The notes beneath the pieces were generated by a model, which worked only from the letters and a program-made list of their open reading frames with translations, searched no databases and was not told where the DNA came from. This document shows positions 26,201-36,952 of a stretch of 64,000 bases of DNA, piece by piece. A program made the translations under genes and the position numbers. Each line of letters starts with the position of its first letter. The stretch's first letter is position 1. The DNA is taken from assembly GCF_000150275.1 (NCBI RefSeq), contig NW_002060945.1, positions 2,751,172-2,815,171 on the forward strand, read 5' to 3'. Source of the stretch: Trichoplax adhaerens. Lineage: Eukaryota; Placozoa; Uniplacotomia; Trichoplacea; Trichoplacidae.

Positions 26201-29200
26201 GGACTTCTGAAATTTCAAAGCTGTAAGCTATTATGCTTTTTTTTGAATAGTCTTATTAAATTCATTAAAATTTCTTACCTTTAGTTTACTACCTTACTAC
26301 TATTACTCTTTGTTTTGTTTGCAGAGTTAGAAACGAGACTATTACGAGCTCTCAAGAAGTACAAGATACTGAGGTTAACATAAATTACTTGCTATTTTGC
26401 TATTGTTATAGCATTATTGCGATTAAGTAGTTGTCGTATAGCTGCTATATCTTTATTTTATTAGCATTGATTTAAAATTTATTACATTAATATACAAACA
26501 GAGTAATGCAGGTTCAAGTCCAGCTACAGATGAACGTAGCCATTCGGAAGTTACAAGAAGAACTACTGCTCGTCAGAGAAGAGAGAGTAGACGTTCTACT
26601 CAAGCTGTAACAAAGGATCAAATTGCTCAATTGCTTTCGACGGAAAATGAACAAGAACAGCCTGCTGAAAGTGAGACCGCCAAGAAAGATAGTGATGCGT
26701 CTGATAAGGTTCAAAATGATTTAGCAACGAAATCGCACAGGCGTACTGACAATAAAATAGATACAACTACAAAAGTCGACAACAAGGCAAAGGATGATGA
26801 TAATAAACTATCGCCGAAATTGTTAGAAAATTCATCGAGTTCTCGAACTGAGAGTAAAAGAGAGCTTAAGAGTAACGATAAAACAAGTGCTTCTACTAAT
26901 TCAGATACTTCCTCGGAAAGATTTCGGCTACGTAATAGATCAAAAGTACCAGAGGAAGGTGATACGTCGCCAAGAAACGATAAAGAGCAATCGAGTACAC
27001 TTAAACCAACGGAGTCCACCAAAAACAAATATATATCTAGAGCTGATAGTAAAGATACCTTAACTACTTCCGAAATATCTGAACCTAGAAAAGATAAATA
27101 CATGTCTAGAATTGATAGTAGAGACAGCTTGAATACATCTAAGCCATCAGAACCTAGCAAAGATAGGGATAAAACTGGTCGCTATTGGCGCGATCGAGGG
27201 AAAGACAAAGATGAAAATTCATCTGTCAGTAATCTTAGAAGTCGTTTCAATCAGAGTGATAGTGACTCTAGTAGGAAAGGTCGCACTACTGGAAAGTCTG
27301 ATTCAAACGATTTTAGTAGTCTAAGGTCTCGATTTACTGACAAAAAAGATGATGCATCATCGACGTCATCGTCATCGTCTACATCATCGTTTGGTAATCT
27401 TCGATCCCGTTTCTCCGGTAGTAATTCTTCAAATGATACTTCTGATTCAATTGCTAATAGACGTTCACGTCTTCTAGAAAAAAATCAACCTAGCCTAAAA
27501 GAGAAAGAATCTGTAACTGGCCGAAAATATCGGTTAAGTGCCTCAGATCAAAATGTTGAAGGAGACAACTCAATTACCGCTAAGAAATCTAAACTCTTTG
27601 GTAATACAGATAGCAGTAAAACTCAGGAAAATATGTCCCATAGCGTCTCAGATGGTAACGTAGCATTAAGTGGTGATACTGGAAAATCTAAACTTCAAGA
27701 TAAAGATAGGCCTGTAAGTAAACTGAGTGGATTTTACTTTTTAATTGATGGCAATAAATAGGCCTTGTTGTATTTCTTAATTTTTAAATTCTATCATGGA
27801 TTAATTAACTACTTCGATTAGATAATATGATTAATTTTTATTGCATTCGATTGTTTTACTGTAATCTTATTAGGCAACAGCACGTTCGGCAGTAACCGAT
27901 AAATATGAAAGTAGTAATGACAGTAAGACTAAACTATTGGGAGACAGAAAATTAAACTTTAGAAGAGACAATGATGAACAAGACAAACCTAAATTGGACT
28001 TTAGAAGGGATACACCACGGGATCGATCCGATTTGAAGAAAAGTGAATTGCATGATAGTAAAGGAAAAACTCACCCTTTTAAGCCAGAGAGGCAAGTTAG
28101 TTTTACAATTGATGAGTCAGCTAGCGATAACAGTAAGGCTGATGCTGCCCTTGAGAAAGAAAGTACATCTGCTACTAAAACTGGTGATGCTCTAACTCCA
28201 AAATTAAATGACTCCAATGCCCAACTGACACCGAAAAGCGTAAAAATGTCCCATAACGACTCTCTGCTAGATCCTAAATCTGCTGAAGACAGCATTAATA
28301 AAGGAGATGATCAATCTTCTGGCAGAAAGAAGCGTCGGACACGAGATAAAAGAAGGGTAACTGGTGCTGTATTTAATAGGGACTTTTTGGAGGTAAATCC
28401 GTGGTTTCATTATAATGTTTGAAGTACTTTACTTTGCAGTATTTAAAAATCTTAGAACATAACTTACATGCGGAACCGTGAAAGCGTTCGTTGTCATGAA
28501 AAATTTAATATTTCCGTTGCTAGAGTGATGAAGACAAAGATAGCGAGAAGAACAATAGCGTAATTAATTCAGAAACAAATCTGGTATGTTCTACATTATA
28601 CTCCTTTTTCGTCTATTTTGCTTGGAAAAGTTTCGAGGTTAATATTGTTTTGTTAATGTATGCGTCATTAGGTCCCAAGTGAATCCTTATCTGGTGATTC
28701 ATCGATAGAAAAGACGAAGGTTTTAAATTAAGCAGTAGCATTATTAATATATATTATTAATGTATCGATTTTAATTATTTTAAATATGAATCATTTTCCA
28801 CGAATTAGTTAATTGATGAACAAAAAGACGAAATTAGAAAATTAAATGACTTATGTCAGTCATTGCAACTGGAATTAAACGATTACAAAGTCAAGTTAGA
28901 AAAGATGACTCAGGTTGGGTATTTTCTATTCAAGCCTATAATCAAACTTAGTACTTTCTTGGTGATATACGTATTGTTTACTGTTAAATTTTGTATGTAT
29001 TTTTAAATTTATTATGAGATAAAAATTATTATTAAAATGATTAATTCTCTATTAACTAAATCTATTATATTGTATTGTATAGCAATGTGAAAATCTACAA
29101 AAGTCTATTTCTGAAAATGATTCATCTCGTAAAGATGAGAAGAACGTAAGTAGGATATTCCATACGGTCTGTTTTATCGATTTTATTAACGTCTTTCCCA

Positions 29201-30033
29201 ACATGTTACTCAAATGCATGAAAACTTTTAAAATCAGGCTACGGAGAAGTTAAAACTAAAATTAGTAACGGCAGATAGAAATTTGAAAAGGGAAAAAGAG
29301 GTATAGCTACATAGTGGAATATTCCTATTAATCACAATATATGTTAAAGTTTGCGATACTTCCTAAAATAGACTGCAGAAGAGTTAAGACTAAAGATGAC
29401 AACGGCTGATAGAAATTTAAGAAAAGAAAAAGAGGTAGAGCACTTTAAATGAATAACATACTATGCAGCGGCTAAACTGTCAATTTCCTTATTTGCATCA
29501 CCGTAGCTTGTATTTATATGTTATTTCTGCTGTAGTCTAACAGGGAACTTGAAAGAAGTTATCAGGACCTTAAAGAGGTAAAACAGATGACTCTAAGTTT
29601 TATTCTTTGTTCTGTGTTAACTTAGATTCTCTTTTTTGTTAAAATAGCGTCATAAAGACTTGGAGAAACGACTGCAACATGAAAAAGATGTAATATTATT
29701 CTTGTGAAAAATTTCAACACTTTTATCTTAGATTAATGTTGCCGTTTTCCTAAATTTAGATCAATAAAGAACTTGCTAAAAAATCATCTGGTTCTGGTGC
29801 TTCAATTGAGGTATATACGATAATAGCTTAGCTATTCCTAGCGGAAAATTTTTCTGAAAGTTGTATAAGATTATCCTATATTTTGTAAGTATCTGATTTA
29901 ATATATATTAAACTAAATTATTTACATTATTATTATACAGGAACTCGAAACTTTAAGAAATGATAATAAGAGAATGAAAGATGAGAATAGTGCGCTAATC
30001 CGGGTTATTAGCAAGCTTTCTCCCGCAAAATAA
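20219..30033 (+). CDS. PPP1R12A: Myosin phosphatase targeting subunit (MYPT1-like)
   Basis: Twenty-one exons join in frame to 1114 aa (human MYPT1 is 1030): 20219-20476, 24774-24904, 25130-25248, 25405-25509, 25651-25702, 25779-25923, 25992-26081, 26188-26222, 26325-26373, 26502-27713, 27874-28392, 28524-28583, 28672-28719, 28809-28913, 29083-29145, 29238-29300, 29372-29434, 29536-29577, 29648-29689, 29760-29810 and 29941-30033. RMEQLKEW (residues 16-23) fits the MyPhoNE motif and KIKF (42-45) is the RVxF PP1 docking site. Ankyrin repeats follow (GWTPLIAAS, GATALHVAS, GWTPLHAAAHW). A low-complexity Ser/Lys/Asp-rich middle (26640-28300) precedes a C-terminal coiled coil ending ENSALIRVISKLS, as in human. 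Both ROCK inhibitory sites are present: RRSTQAV (Thr codon 26596-26598) and KRRVTGAV (Thr codon 28360-28362). The protein targets PP1-delta to myosin. Intron 1 is unusually long (4.3 kb). Confidence 0.97.
20608..20660. repeat. C-run and 8-bp perfect hairpin
   Basis: A run of C residues at about 20612-20618 is followed by ATCGTCGA (20636-20643), a six-base loop and TCGACGAT (20650-20657). The hairpin lies at the left edge of a GC-richer segment of intron 1 that also holds the 145-bp duplication. Confidence 0.5.
20694..20985. repeat. Tandem duplication, unit 145 bp, in PPP1R12A intron 1
   Basis: Two adjacent copies starting near 20695 and 20840 share more than 100 bp almost without change: ATCAAATGACAAGTAGAACA, then GGTCTTGACAAGATGATCAA, GGAAAGAGTCCACTTGAC and CAGGCCAAGCCACCAATGCG. 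They differ at a few sites (CTTGTT/CTCGTT, TATGCC/CACGCT). The near identity implies a recent event compared with the older duplications elsewhere in the window. Confidence 0.92.
21260..21419. repeat. Inverted G-run/C-run pair in intron 1
   Basis: TTTCTTTTGGGGGGGGAAAC (G run 21269-21276) faces CTTTTCCCCCCCCCAAAAAA (C run 21404-21412) in inverted orientation about 125 bp apart. Together with the neighbouring duplication and GC-richer composition this suggests an inserted or rearranged piece within the long first intron. Two modest ORFs here (21119-21352 and 21383-21610) resemble nothing I know. Confidence 0.45.
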
Positions 30034-32603
30034 AAATTTTTTTGTCATTTTACAGTATCCATGCCTACATCAATATCTTAGTTATATGTTATTTGTCATT
30101 TGGATGGCGCTCGAATAGTGTCATCTATCCTTGGTTGTCTTGTTTTAACCGCCCGTTGATCTGTGGTTTAGAGTTTAACATTTTTGTAGATCAAAAAATT
30201 TGTAGTCATCTATGTGGGATAGCTTATTGAATGCCATGTCTGTCAAATAATTAACAAATGTGAAACTAGTTTACTGTCATACATGATGAATTTCATAAGG
30301 ATACATTTATCAAGATCTGACTAACCTGTATTAACAGAGAGAAAAAGGAAATGTATAGGGACAATTGAAAATTGCAATGTTATGGTTGGCTATATAAATC
30401 ATTTATAATTTTTTATGTTAATCACAGGTTTACTGTATTATAATAATGTATTACTTACTATTTTATAATATTTCCGTTATTGTCAGAGCGTGATAGCGTT
30501 TGTTGCTTTGGGCAACAATTGGATTGCGATATACTATTGAATAGTTTTGTATTATACAATCGCCAACTATTACAATACAATGATCGAACGCGCGATTAGA
30601 ATATCTAATTGACTTTGTAAAAAGGATAACGATTTTGTAATGATTGTTATTTTAAATTCTATTAACATCCGTACGTTTACTGATATCTGTTGACGCGATA
30701 TTTTTTATCCATTTGCGCTAAACAGTTTTCAATTAGCGTATCGTAGACTTTGGTAGACAATCTCTCACTGCCTATACTAATGGGTACGATTTGATCATGT
30801 ACCATAGTTTTAGCATTATGGTAGCGGCTCAATATTGTAACTAATTACTCTGCATTTTATATCAAAAAAGTTTTTGAAATTTTGGGAGAACGTATTACTT
30901 TTGTTATAATGCTACTAGAGTCTTTTTATATATATATATATGTACTTGACAACATTTGCCCTGACAAAGAAATAAAAAATTTGATTTCTTATAAATTTGA
31001 AGAGGAACCCATTACAATTGTTTCATTTATTGATTAAGAGGTATAGATTTTGTAGAACTATTAACAATTTAATGTTTTATTGTAGTAAGATGGAAAATGT
31101 ATTGATTGATGGTAAGATATGTATCGTGTCAGTAAGCTGAAGCTTTTCAGTTAGCCATGGTAGAGATCAAGTTGGTACGATAAATATCTAGCACAATATA
31201 TACTCGTATTAAAGGATGGGTGTAATAGAGTATGACAATTAGACGAAACGATACACAGTGTGGACAGTGGCTGATATTATGATACGTGAAGCCAAAGTTA
31301 TGCAAATAATGTAGCTCTTTTTGCGAGTATATAGCCCAAGGAGATCTGCTCTAACTTAAGTGTATAAAGATTACTGCTTTTAAGTTGATCAAATTCTGTA
31401 ATCCGCTTATTCGCTATAAATTTGCTTGAAATCGGTCTCAATTTAGATTGTTTTATGTTTACGTGAGTATTCATATACAGTACATGAAGCTGAGTGTATA
31501 ATTAAAAGTGTTGTCAGCTTATTTGTTTTAAGAATATTGTAAAAATGGATTCGTTAATTGCATCTTTCAATTAAAGATAAAAATTTAGTTGCAATACATT
31601 GAATATCATTGTACAGGTTCAAAAGTCAGATAATACAGCATGTCCTATTCTATGTAACTATAGGATTGAACGATTGTTCTACCTTATATCGGTAAACTTA
31701 TCATACTGTAGGGTACATTATGAAACTCAGCTGAATCCAAGTATTGGGCAATAGTTAATATTACCATTATAAAGGAGCATAAAATATTGAGAAAGAATAG
31801 AGGACTCTATGTACATTATGTCAATGTCAGATTCTAGGACATTTCCTATTCATGTCTCTTTTACTATAACACATGTATGACTTATACTAACAAGCTGTTA
31901 GAGATATAGTACGACATGTATGTCGTACCAATTGAATATATTTGTTCATGTACTTGTATGCTTGCACTAATCAATATTTCAATTCCGATATTTCGTTAAA
32001 CATTAAATGCTTGAGCCCTGTCATCTATGGTATCAATGTGAATATGATTTTCTTCACCAGAAAGTATAGCGTACGGCACTAATAAATTCTATGGAAACTT
32101 TGGTAGCTCTACCTATGTTACAGTGTTCGCAGATCCTTGTATAATTCCATTTTTGATAATATCTTCATGAGCAGCATATTTTTATATGCTTGTATAGTAT
32201 ATCTGCAAAGTGAATACTCCTATTTACATATATAAAATTGAGTACTTTTATCCCTGCATAATTTTTTTCAGATTTATTCTGATAGTATAATTAATCAGCG
32301 ATTTAATTCCATATAGTATCAATAAAATTTCATTGCACTGTAGGCCGCATACACTAGCCAGACAGTAAGCGAAACAAGCATTTAGTGTTGCTTATAGATA
32401 TAAAAATTATAACTACATTAAATTTCAGCAAAAGAGATAAATGATACATTTTGTCGGCAAGATATATGGTAACATCTGTGTAATATTTCCAACGGTCAAA
32501 AATTAGTAAGCTTACTCCACATTTCTTGCGATCCAAAGGCATTCGTAACCTTGTTTTAGGAACAGTCATCTTATACGATAAGAATAAGGATAACATGTTT
32601 GAA
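30034..32603. other. Convergent intergenic region between PPP1R12A and NDUFB8
   Basis: This region contains the PPP1R12A 3' UTR on the left and the NDUFB8 3' UTR on the right. No coding exon was recognised. A TA microsatellite lies at about 30929-30942, and AATAAA near 30971-30976 could serve as the PPP1R12A polyadenylation signal if the 3' UTR is about 0.9 kb. The rest is AT-rich and featureless to me. Confidence 0.5.
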
Positions 32604-33889
32604 TCATTGCTCCTTCTTTTGTTCTTGCAATTTCTTCGGATCCCCTCCAAGCTCAAGATATAAATCAGGATATCGCTTGGGTACCTACAGTAGATATATG
32701 TTATACTCTCCTAAGTATTCTATTTAAGAGATATACAGATACACATACTATATTATTGTAAGATCATCACGATGCAGCTAATTATATCGTAGACCATTTT
32801 ATAGAATAAAAAGAAAAGAGTACACAAATATAACCATGAACATACAGCATGTCTCTGAGTAACAGGGACATTTAGCCACCATGCGTAAGCAAATACACCA
32901 CCCAAGAGGCTAAGCATTAATACCAACTGTCCCAATGCTTGCCAACTGAAATGTTAAAGGAAAGCTTTTAATTGAAACATACCAATAGGTAGGGATGAGT
33001 TCTTGATAAGATTCTATGATTATTACAACTTAACGAAAGTATCTAACTATAGTCTCCGTATTGGAAATGGATTAAAGGCAATCTTTTATCTATCAAATCT
33101 CTAGCTTCATTCAAGATCTGTTTACTGCAGTATTGATATAATAATTTACCGTCTGACTTTATGAGCATCATTGACAGAAATTAATCAGTAGATAATTCCA
33201 ATTCAGTTAATAATCAAGAATTGAATTATCGAAAATGTTATTCCAATTTACATACACGGTATAACGATCTTGTTGATAGACTTCATCCACCATCCACATT
33301 GTTAAGAGATCATCGTCCTCATGTAACTACATTGTATAACATCAACACGTCAAAACGTAGCAATAATTGAAGCCCATTCAGAAATTGCGTTGTTAAAATC
33401 TATGGTATTCATCTACTTGTAGTATTCAACACTAAATACATTTCTGATAGAATTGGTTACAAAAGGTATATAACGGAATTCCGTAAACCGGCTTATACTG
33501 GACTATCTTAAATCGTAAGTATATCGTTAGTGTATATCGTATAATGCTGTCGATTAGACTTTTGGTAGTTGAAAAAATCTTTTGCAGCAATAAGCTATTA
33601 CGTGCACCTCTATACTGTAGTAGCAGGATAAAGATGAATACGTTATTACAGTTCCATGCAATAGATGTACCATTTCTCAGCCTAGTTATGAAGATAAGCT
33701 GTAGCAAGATAAAATTTTCAATCCACTTACAGGTGTCTCTTTATCTCTTCTGTCTTGCTCGTCCCAATATCCTGTAGGAGGCAAGCGTTGTGCTGATATC
33801 CGCTCTACCTTGGGATAGCTTTCTAAATCGTAGGCTATGTATTCTTTGGGTCTTCGATTGACAATACTAGAACTAATAGGTGCTACCAT
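32604..33889 (-). CDS. NDUFB8: NADH dehydrogenase (complex I) subunit B8, 5' end unsettled
   Basis: Four exons join in frame: 33731-33889, 33256-33326, 32846-32945 and 32604-32684 (136 aa from the ATG at 33889). The order of features matches the family. A soluble segment carries ESYPKVERI and YWDEQDRRDKETP, then LHEDDDLLTMW. A single membrane helix follows in the third exon (LVLMLSLLGGVFAYAWWLN). The tail VPKRYPDLYLELGGDPKKL parallels human PKQYPYNNLYLERGGDPSK. NDUFB8 is an accessory subunit of the distal membrane arm of mitochondrial complex I. Human mature protein is about 158 aa plus presequence, so roughly 20-50 N-terminal residues seem to be missing. A presequence-like exon at 34549-34633 could supply them, but its splice phase does not fit the 33889 exon directly, so either another exon exists or the two are unrelated. 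Confidence 0.82.
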
Positions 33890-34007
33890 CCAAATAATAT
33901 TCCGTTAATCAATGTTTTACCGATAATACTATGAATAATATCATCATCTAATAAAATACGGAGAATTACTGTATGGTTGTTCAGGAAAGTCTGACTGTCG
34001 ACTGTTG

Positions 34008-34417
34008 ATGTTACTTATGAGCAGAGCAATGTTGTGTTTGAAACTTATTCAGTACAGTAATCTATTCTATATTACAACAGAATTACAACATACATCGAGT
34101 GACAATCACTATTTGCAATTACAATCCTTGAAAGTTTGTTTTCAAGCAATAGAGCAGAATCTATCTAGGGAAACGAAGCAGGCCTACAGTACTTTACGTC
34201 CAAGTAAACGAAACTCGAAACGAAGTTTTAAATAATTTTAATACAGCTATTTTTTTAATCGTTTGCAAGCGTCGAAACAGGTCAATATCGTTACTTAAAG
34301 AGTAACAAGGTCGAAAGAATATTGGATCAACTATCGCATGCAATAAAAAAAGAATTATTTAATATTCATGACAGAGTGTTAAATGAACGCAAGGTGTTTC
34401 TTCATCAAGCGCCATGA
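34008..34417 (+). CDS. Possible two-exon gene of unknown function
   Basis: An ATG at 34008 opens a frame to 34203, where CCAA|GTAAAC is a usable donor. The acceptor GAAACAG at 34280 restores the frame to a TGA at 34415-34417, giving 110 aa. The product is mostly helical in character (QLQSLKVCFQAIEQ, NKVERILDQLSHAIKKEL). The frame also stays open about 70 bp upstream of the ATG, so it may be the last part of a longer gene. It begins only about 120 bp from the proposed NDUFB8 ATG on the opposite strand and overlaps, antisense, the presequence-exon region. I do not recognise the family. Confidence 0.3.
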
Positions 34418-34548
34418 TGAATACTAATAAAGCAGACAGACTGGAAGCCAATATGGTGGCTGTGCCCTCTTTATGCAGTCGGTGCGCTGTATCATTGATA
34501 ACGAACGGTTATAACCTATAACAAATACTATCACAAGGCAAGACTTAC

Positions 34549-34633
34549 CAGATCTTGCAACCATAGGCGAAATACCGCGCATATAGCGCAATATTGAAGC
34601 ACTTTGGCGTAAAGATGCTCGGAGAGGCAACAT
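34549..34633 (-). CDS. Candidate mitochondrial-presequence exon
   Basis: An ATG at 34633 (minus) begins MLPLRASLRQSASILRYMRG, with Arg, Ser and Leu but no acidic residues, a textbook matrix-targeting pattern. After 28 codons plus one base comes a strong donor, G|GTAAGT. The likeliest owner is NDUFB8, which begins 0.7 kb downstream on the same strand and looks N-terminally short, but the phase does not match. A following open segment (about 34395-34480, minus) would encode a short hydrophobic stretch, so a separate small inner-membrane protein is an alternative. Confidence 0.4.
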
Positions 34634-34939
34634 TTTCCTATCGCTTTTCCTGGAAAAAAAACTGCCTTGGAGATTCAGCGTGAAAGCGGTTACACTAATA
34701 CAGCTGTATGGATCGTTTATTCTCTGCTGTTGGACATATGTATCGTATACACTAGTCGAGACCTTATATAAAAGCTGTTGCACACAACTGAGAACGTGGA
34801 GTACTAGTGTAAACAGTGGTACTACAATGTAGTACTAAAAATGAATGTCACCCATGGTAGCAGTTTCATGGTCCAACTAGTAGTATGATCTTTGGTAGTA
34901 ATGACATTACTTTTGCTTAGCGATTTACTGGGCTTTCGA

Positions 34940-35130
34940 TCCTGTACGCAACCGCAACTGTATTGTACAGTGTACAGTATACAGTATGCGGTTTGGTAAT
35001 GTACTGTACATTGTACCGTATGTACTGTAGTATTGTACTGTTGTCCGTCCTATCCAAGAGAGTACACGATGCGTCTACACTGTACAGTACAGTACTGTCT
35101 AGCGTAGACTCTACAGTACGTACTGTACTG
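34940..35130. repeat. TACTGTAC palindrome cluster 5' of NTMT1
   Basis: One of the densest clusters in the window: GTACAGTGTACAGTATACAG, TACTGTACATTGTACCGTAT and TACACTGTACAGTACAGTAC occur within 200 bp. It lies about 140-330 bp upstream of the NTMT1 ATG and between two divergently oriented transcription units. Confidence 0.7.
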
Positions 35131-35268
35131 TATGCCTGAAGGTAAAGAGAGCAATTTACCGATAAAGTCGGACTTGAAAGTAGGAGTGAATTAATTAATA
35201 GAATTAATAGAAATTCCTGGCACATGCAAAGGCAGTTTAGGCATCATTGGTGAAGCTGCTCCAGCATA

Positions 35269-36952
35269 ATGGATTTGAAGTTGCAAAATGCAGAAATAGA
35301 AGATTCCGACAATTGGTATGAAATAGCTGATACCTACTGGCAGAATCAGCCTTCCACTGTCGATGGTATGCTGGGTGGCTTTGGAAAGATATCGAAGACA
35401 GATCTATTCGCTTCTCGACGATTTTTACTGGATACAATATCAGATTATAGTAAGGAGACCCAATTCAAGCAGGCATTAGATTGCGGCGCAGGTAAGGTGT
35501 TAATATATAATTTAGACGAAATTACTGATTTGCCACTGTATAGTTTCATAATTACTAATATGCCATTGGAAATTTCAGTAATTTACTAATATGCCATTAT
35601 AGTCATGACACGATCTACGCACTCTCAGTCCATGCTTATCACCATTTTTAACCTAATTTACAGTACAGTAACTGTACTAGCCTTATTACCGTACTATACC
35701 GTACGGTGCAGCTAATGGCTGCACTAAGGTACAGTACCGCACTGTCCGTACTACTGTACTGTACAGTACAGTAGTGTATAGAACGATTTACTGTACTTTA
35801 TACACTGTATATATACTCTAGTAACAGTACTTTGTATCATGATATACCACTACGCGTGCGCAATTACTGAAGTTTCCAGTGGCATATTAGTAAATACGAA
35901 AATATGCTGTGGCATATAAGTAATTTTGCCTATAATTTATTTAATGCATACTGTACTATCGGCAGCTAACAGTGTTGTCATCTGCCATTGATATACTGTA
36001 CATACGTGTATGTATATCTACGTGTCTACAACATAATATACAGTAGCTGTATGTTTGTGCATGTATGTTTTTACATATCTATATATACGGTGCATGTATA
36101 TTAGAGACTCGTATCCTAGGAACAATTATCTATATACATGTTCAGATTGATACAANATAGCTATGTACAGTACTTTATTGCATTGATGCAAACTTTATTG
36201 CAATGAAGCATACAATAGTTCGTGTTGTTACAGCCATGACAGGTTGAGCTAGCGTTAAGACATCGAGTCTTACCATGATTCTCAACATAGATTTAGCTTA
36301 TCTGAGCTACTTCTTGTTACTAATGACTGTGCACTGTACAATCATCACTCTATCATTTAGTTGCAATACCTTTCTACACTAGCAAGGTCACTGCGAATGA
36401 ATTACTGCATATCTTCTTAGATTCATATGTTGATCATTCGTTGAAGGAAACCATTACTAATTCTTTTTTGGCATATCTATCAAAGGTATAGGCAGGATAT
36501 CAAAAGGACTCTTATTAAAATGGTTTGAAGTCGTTGACTTGATTGATCAAAATGGCGAATTTCTTATTGAAGCTAAAAAATCTGCAGTATCCACCAAAGA
36601 TCATCGCGTCGGCGAATTATTTGCTTGTGGCTTACAGGATTTTACCCCGGAGCCTGCAAAATATGATGTGATATGGTGCCAATGGGTATTGGCCTATTTA
36701 ACGGATGATGATTTAATTGCATTTCTAGCACGATGCAAGAAAGGTTTAAACTCACATGGTTTAATATTTATTAAAGAAAATGTTACGTGTGGTATTGTTG
36801 AAGAAGTAGACTTACAGGATTCTAGTGTAACTAGAACTGAATTAGCAATGCAAAATATCTTTCATAAAGCAGGTTTAACGATATTAAGGCAGGAATTTCA
36901 GAAAAATTTTCCAAAAGGACTTTTTCCTGTAAAGATGTATGCTTTGATGTAG
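35269..36952 (+). CDS. NTMT1: N-terminal Xaa-Pro-Lys protein methyltransferase 1
   Basis: Two exons, 35269-35491 and 36486-36952, encode 229 aa (human NTMT1 is 223). The first exon contains TYWQNQPSTVDGMLGGFG, the conserved N-terminal block that shapes the peptide channel, then ALDCGAG. The single intron splits the SAM-binding motif I between GAG and IGR. The second exon continues with GIGRISKGLL, an acidic SAM-ribose strand (VDLIDQNGEFL), then CGLQDFTPEP and YDVIWCQWVLAYL, which are near-identical to human CGLQDFTPEP and YDVIWIQWVIGHL, and IKENV. The enzyme adds methyl groups to the alpha-amine of proteins such as RCC1 and histone-like substrates after Met removal; no signal peptide is seen, consistent with a nuclear/cytosolic role. 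An AATAAA lies 226 bp after the stop. The intron carries an inserted 408-bp inverted-repeat element. Confidence 0.97.
35519..35926. mobile_element. MITE-like element with 63-bp terminal inverted repeats
   Basis: The left arm (35519-35581) and right arm (35864-35926) are inverted copies, exactly 63 bp each with no gap, agreeing at roughly 53 of 63 positions. The innermost 20 bases pair best around ACTAATATGCCA and TTCAGTAA. The 280-bp interior encodes nothing and is largely TACTGTAC-type palindromes (35660-35810). A second partial arm word, TTACTAATATGCCAT, repeats just inside the left arm at 35583-35597. No convincing target-site duplication is seen at the edges. The element begins 28 bp inside the NTMT1 intron donor and is non-autonomous. 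Confidence 0.8.

Noticed and set aside
26711-27160. 149-codon minus-strand ORF inside PPP1R12A
   Set aside because: It is the antisense shadow of the large Ser/Lys/Asp-rich exon 26502-27713, giving a Leu/Ser/Val-rich artefact.
33182-33330. Plus-strand open stretch that looked like an exon
   Set aside because: The minus strand here carries a 71-nt exon with exact splice sites and phase for NDUFB8, so the plus reading is its shadow.
33890-34480. SDHD (succinate dehydrogenase small membrane subunit) on the minus strand
   Set aside because: The presequence exon and a following hydrophobic stretch hinted at it, but the HWG-type heme/quinone motif and a C-terminal exon could not be found.
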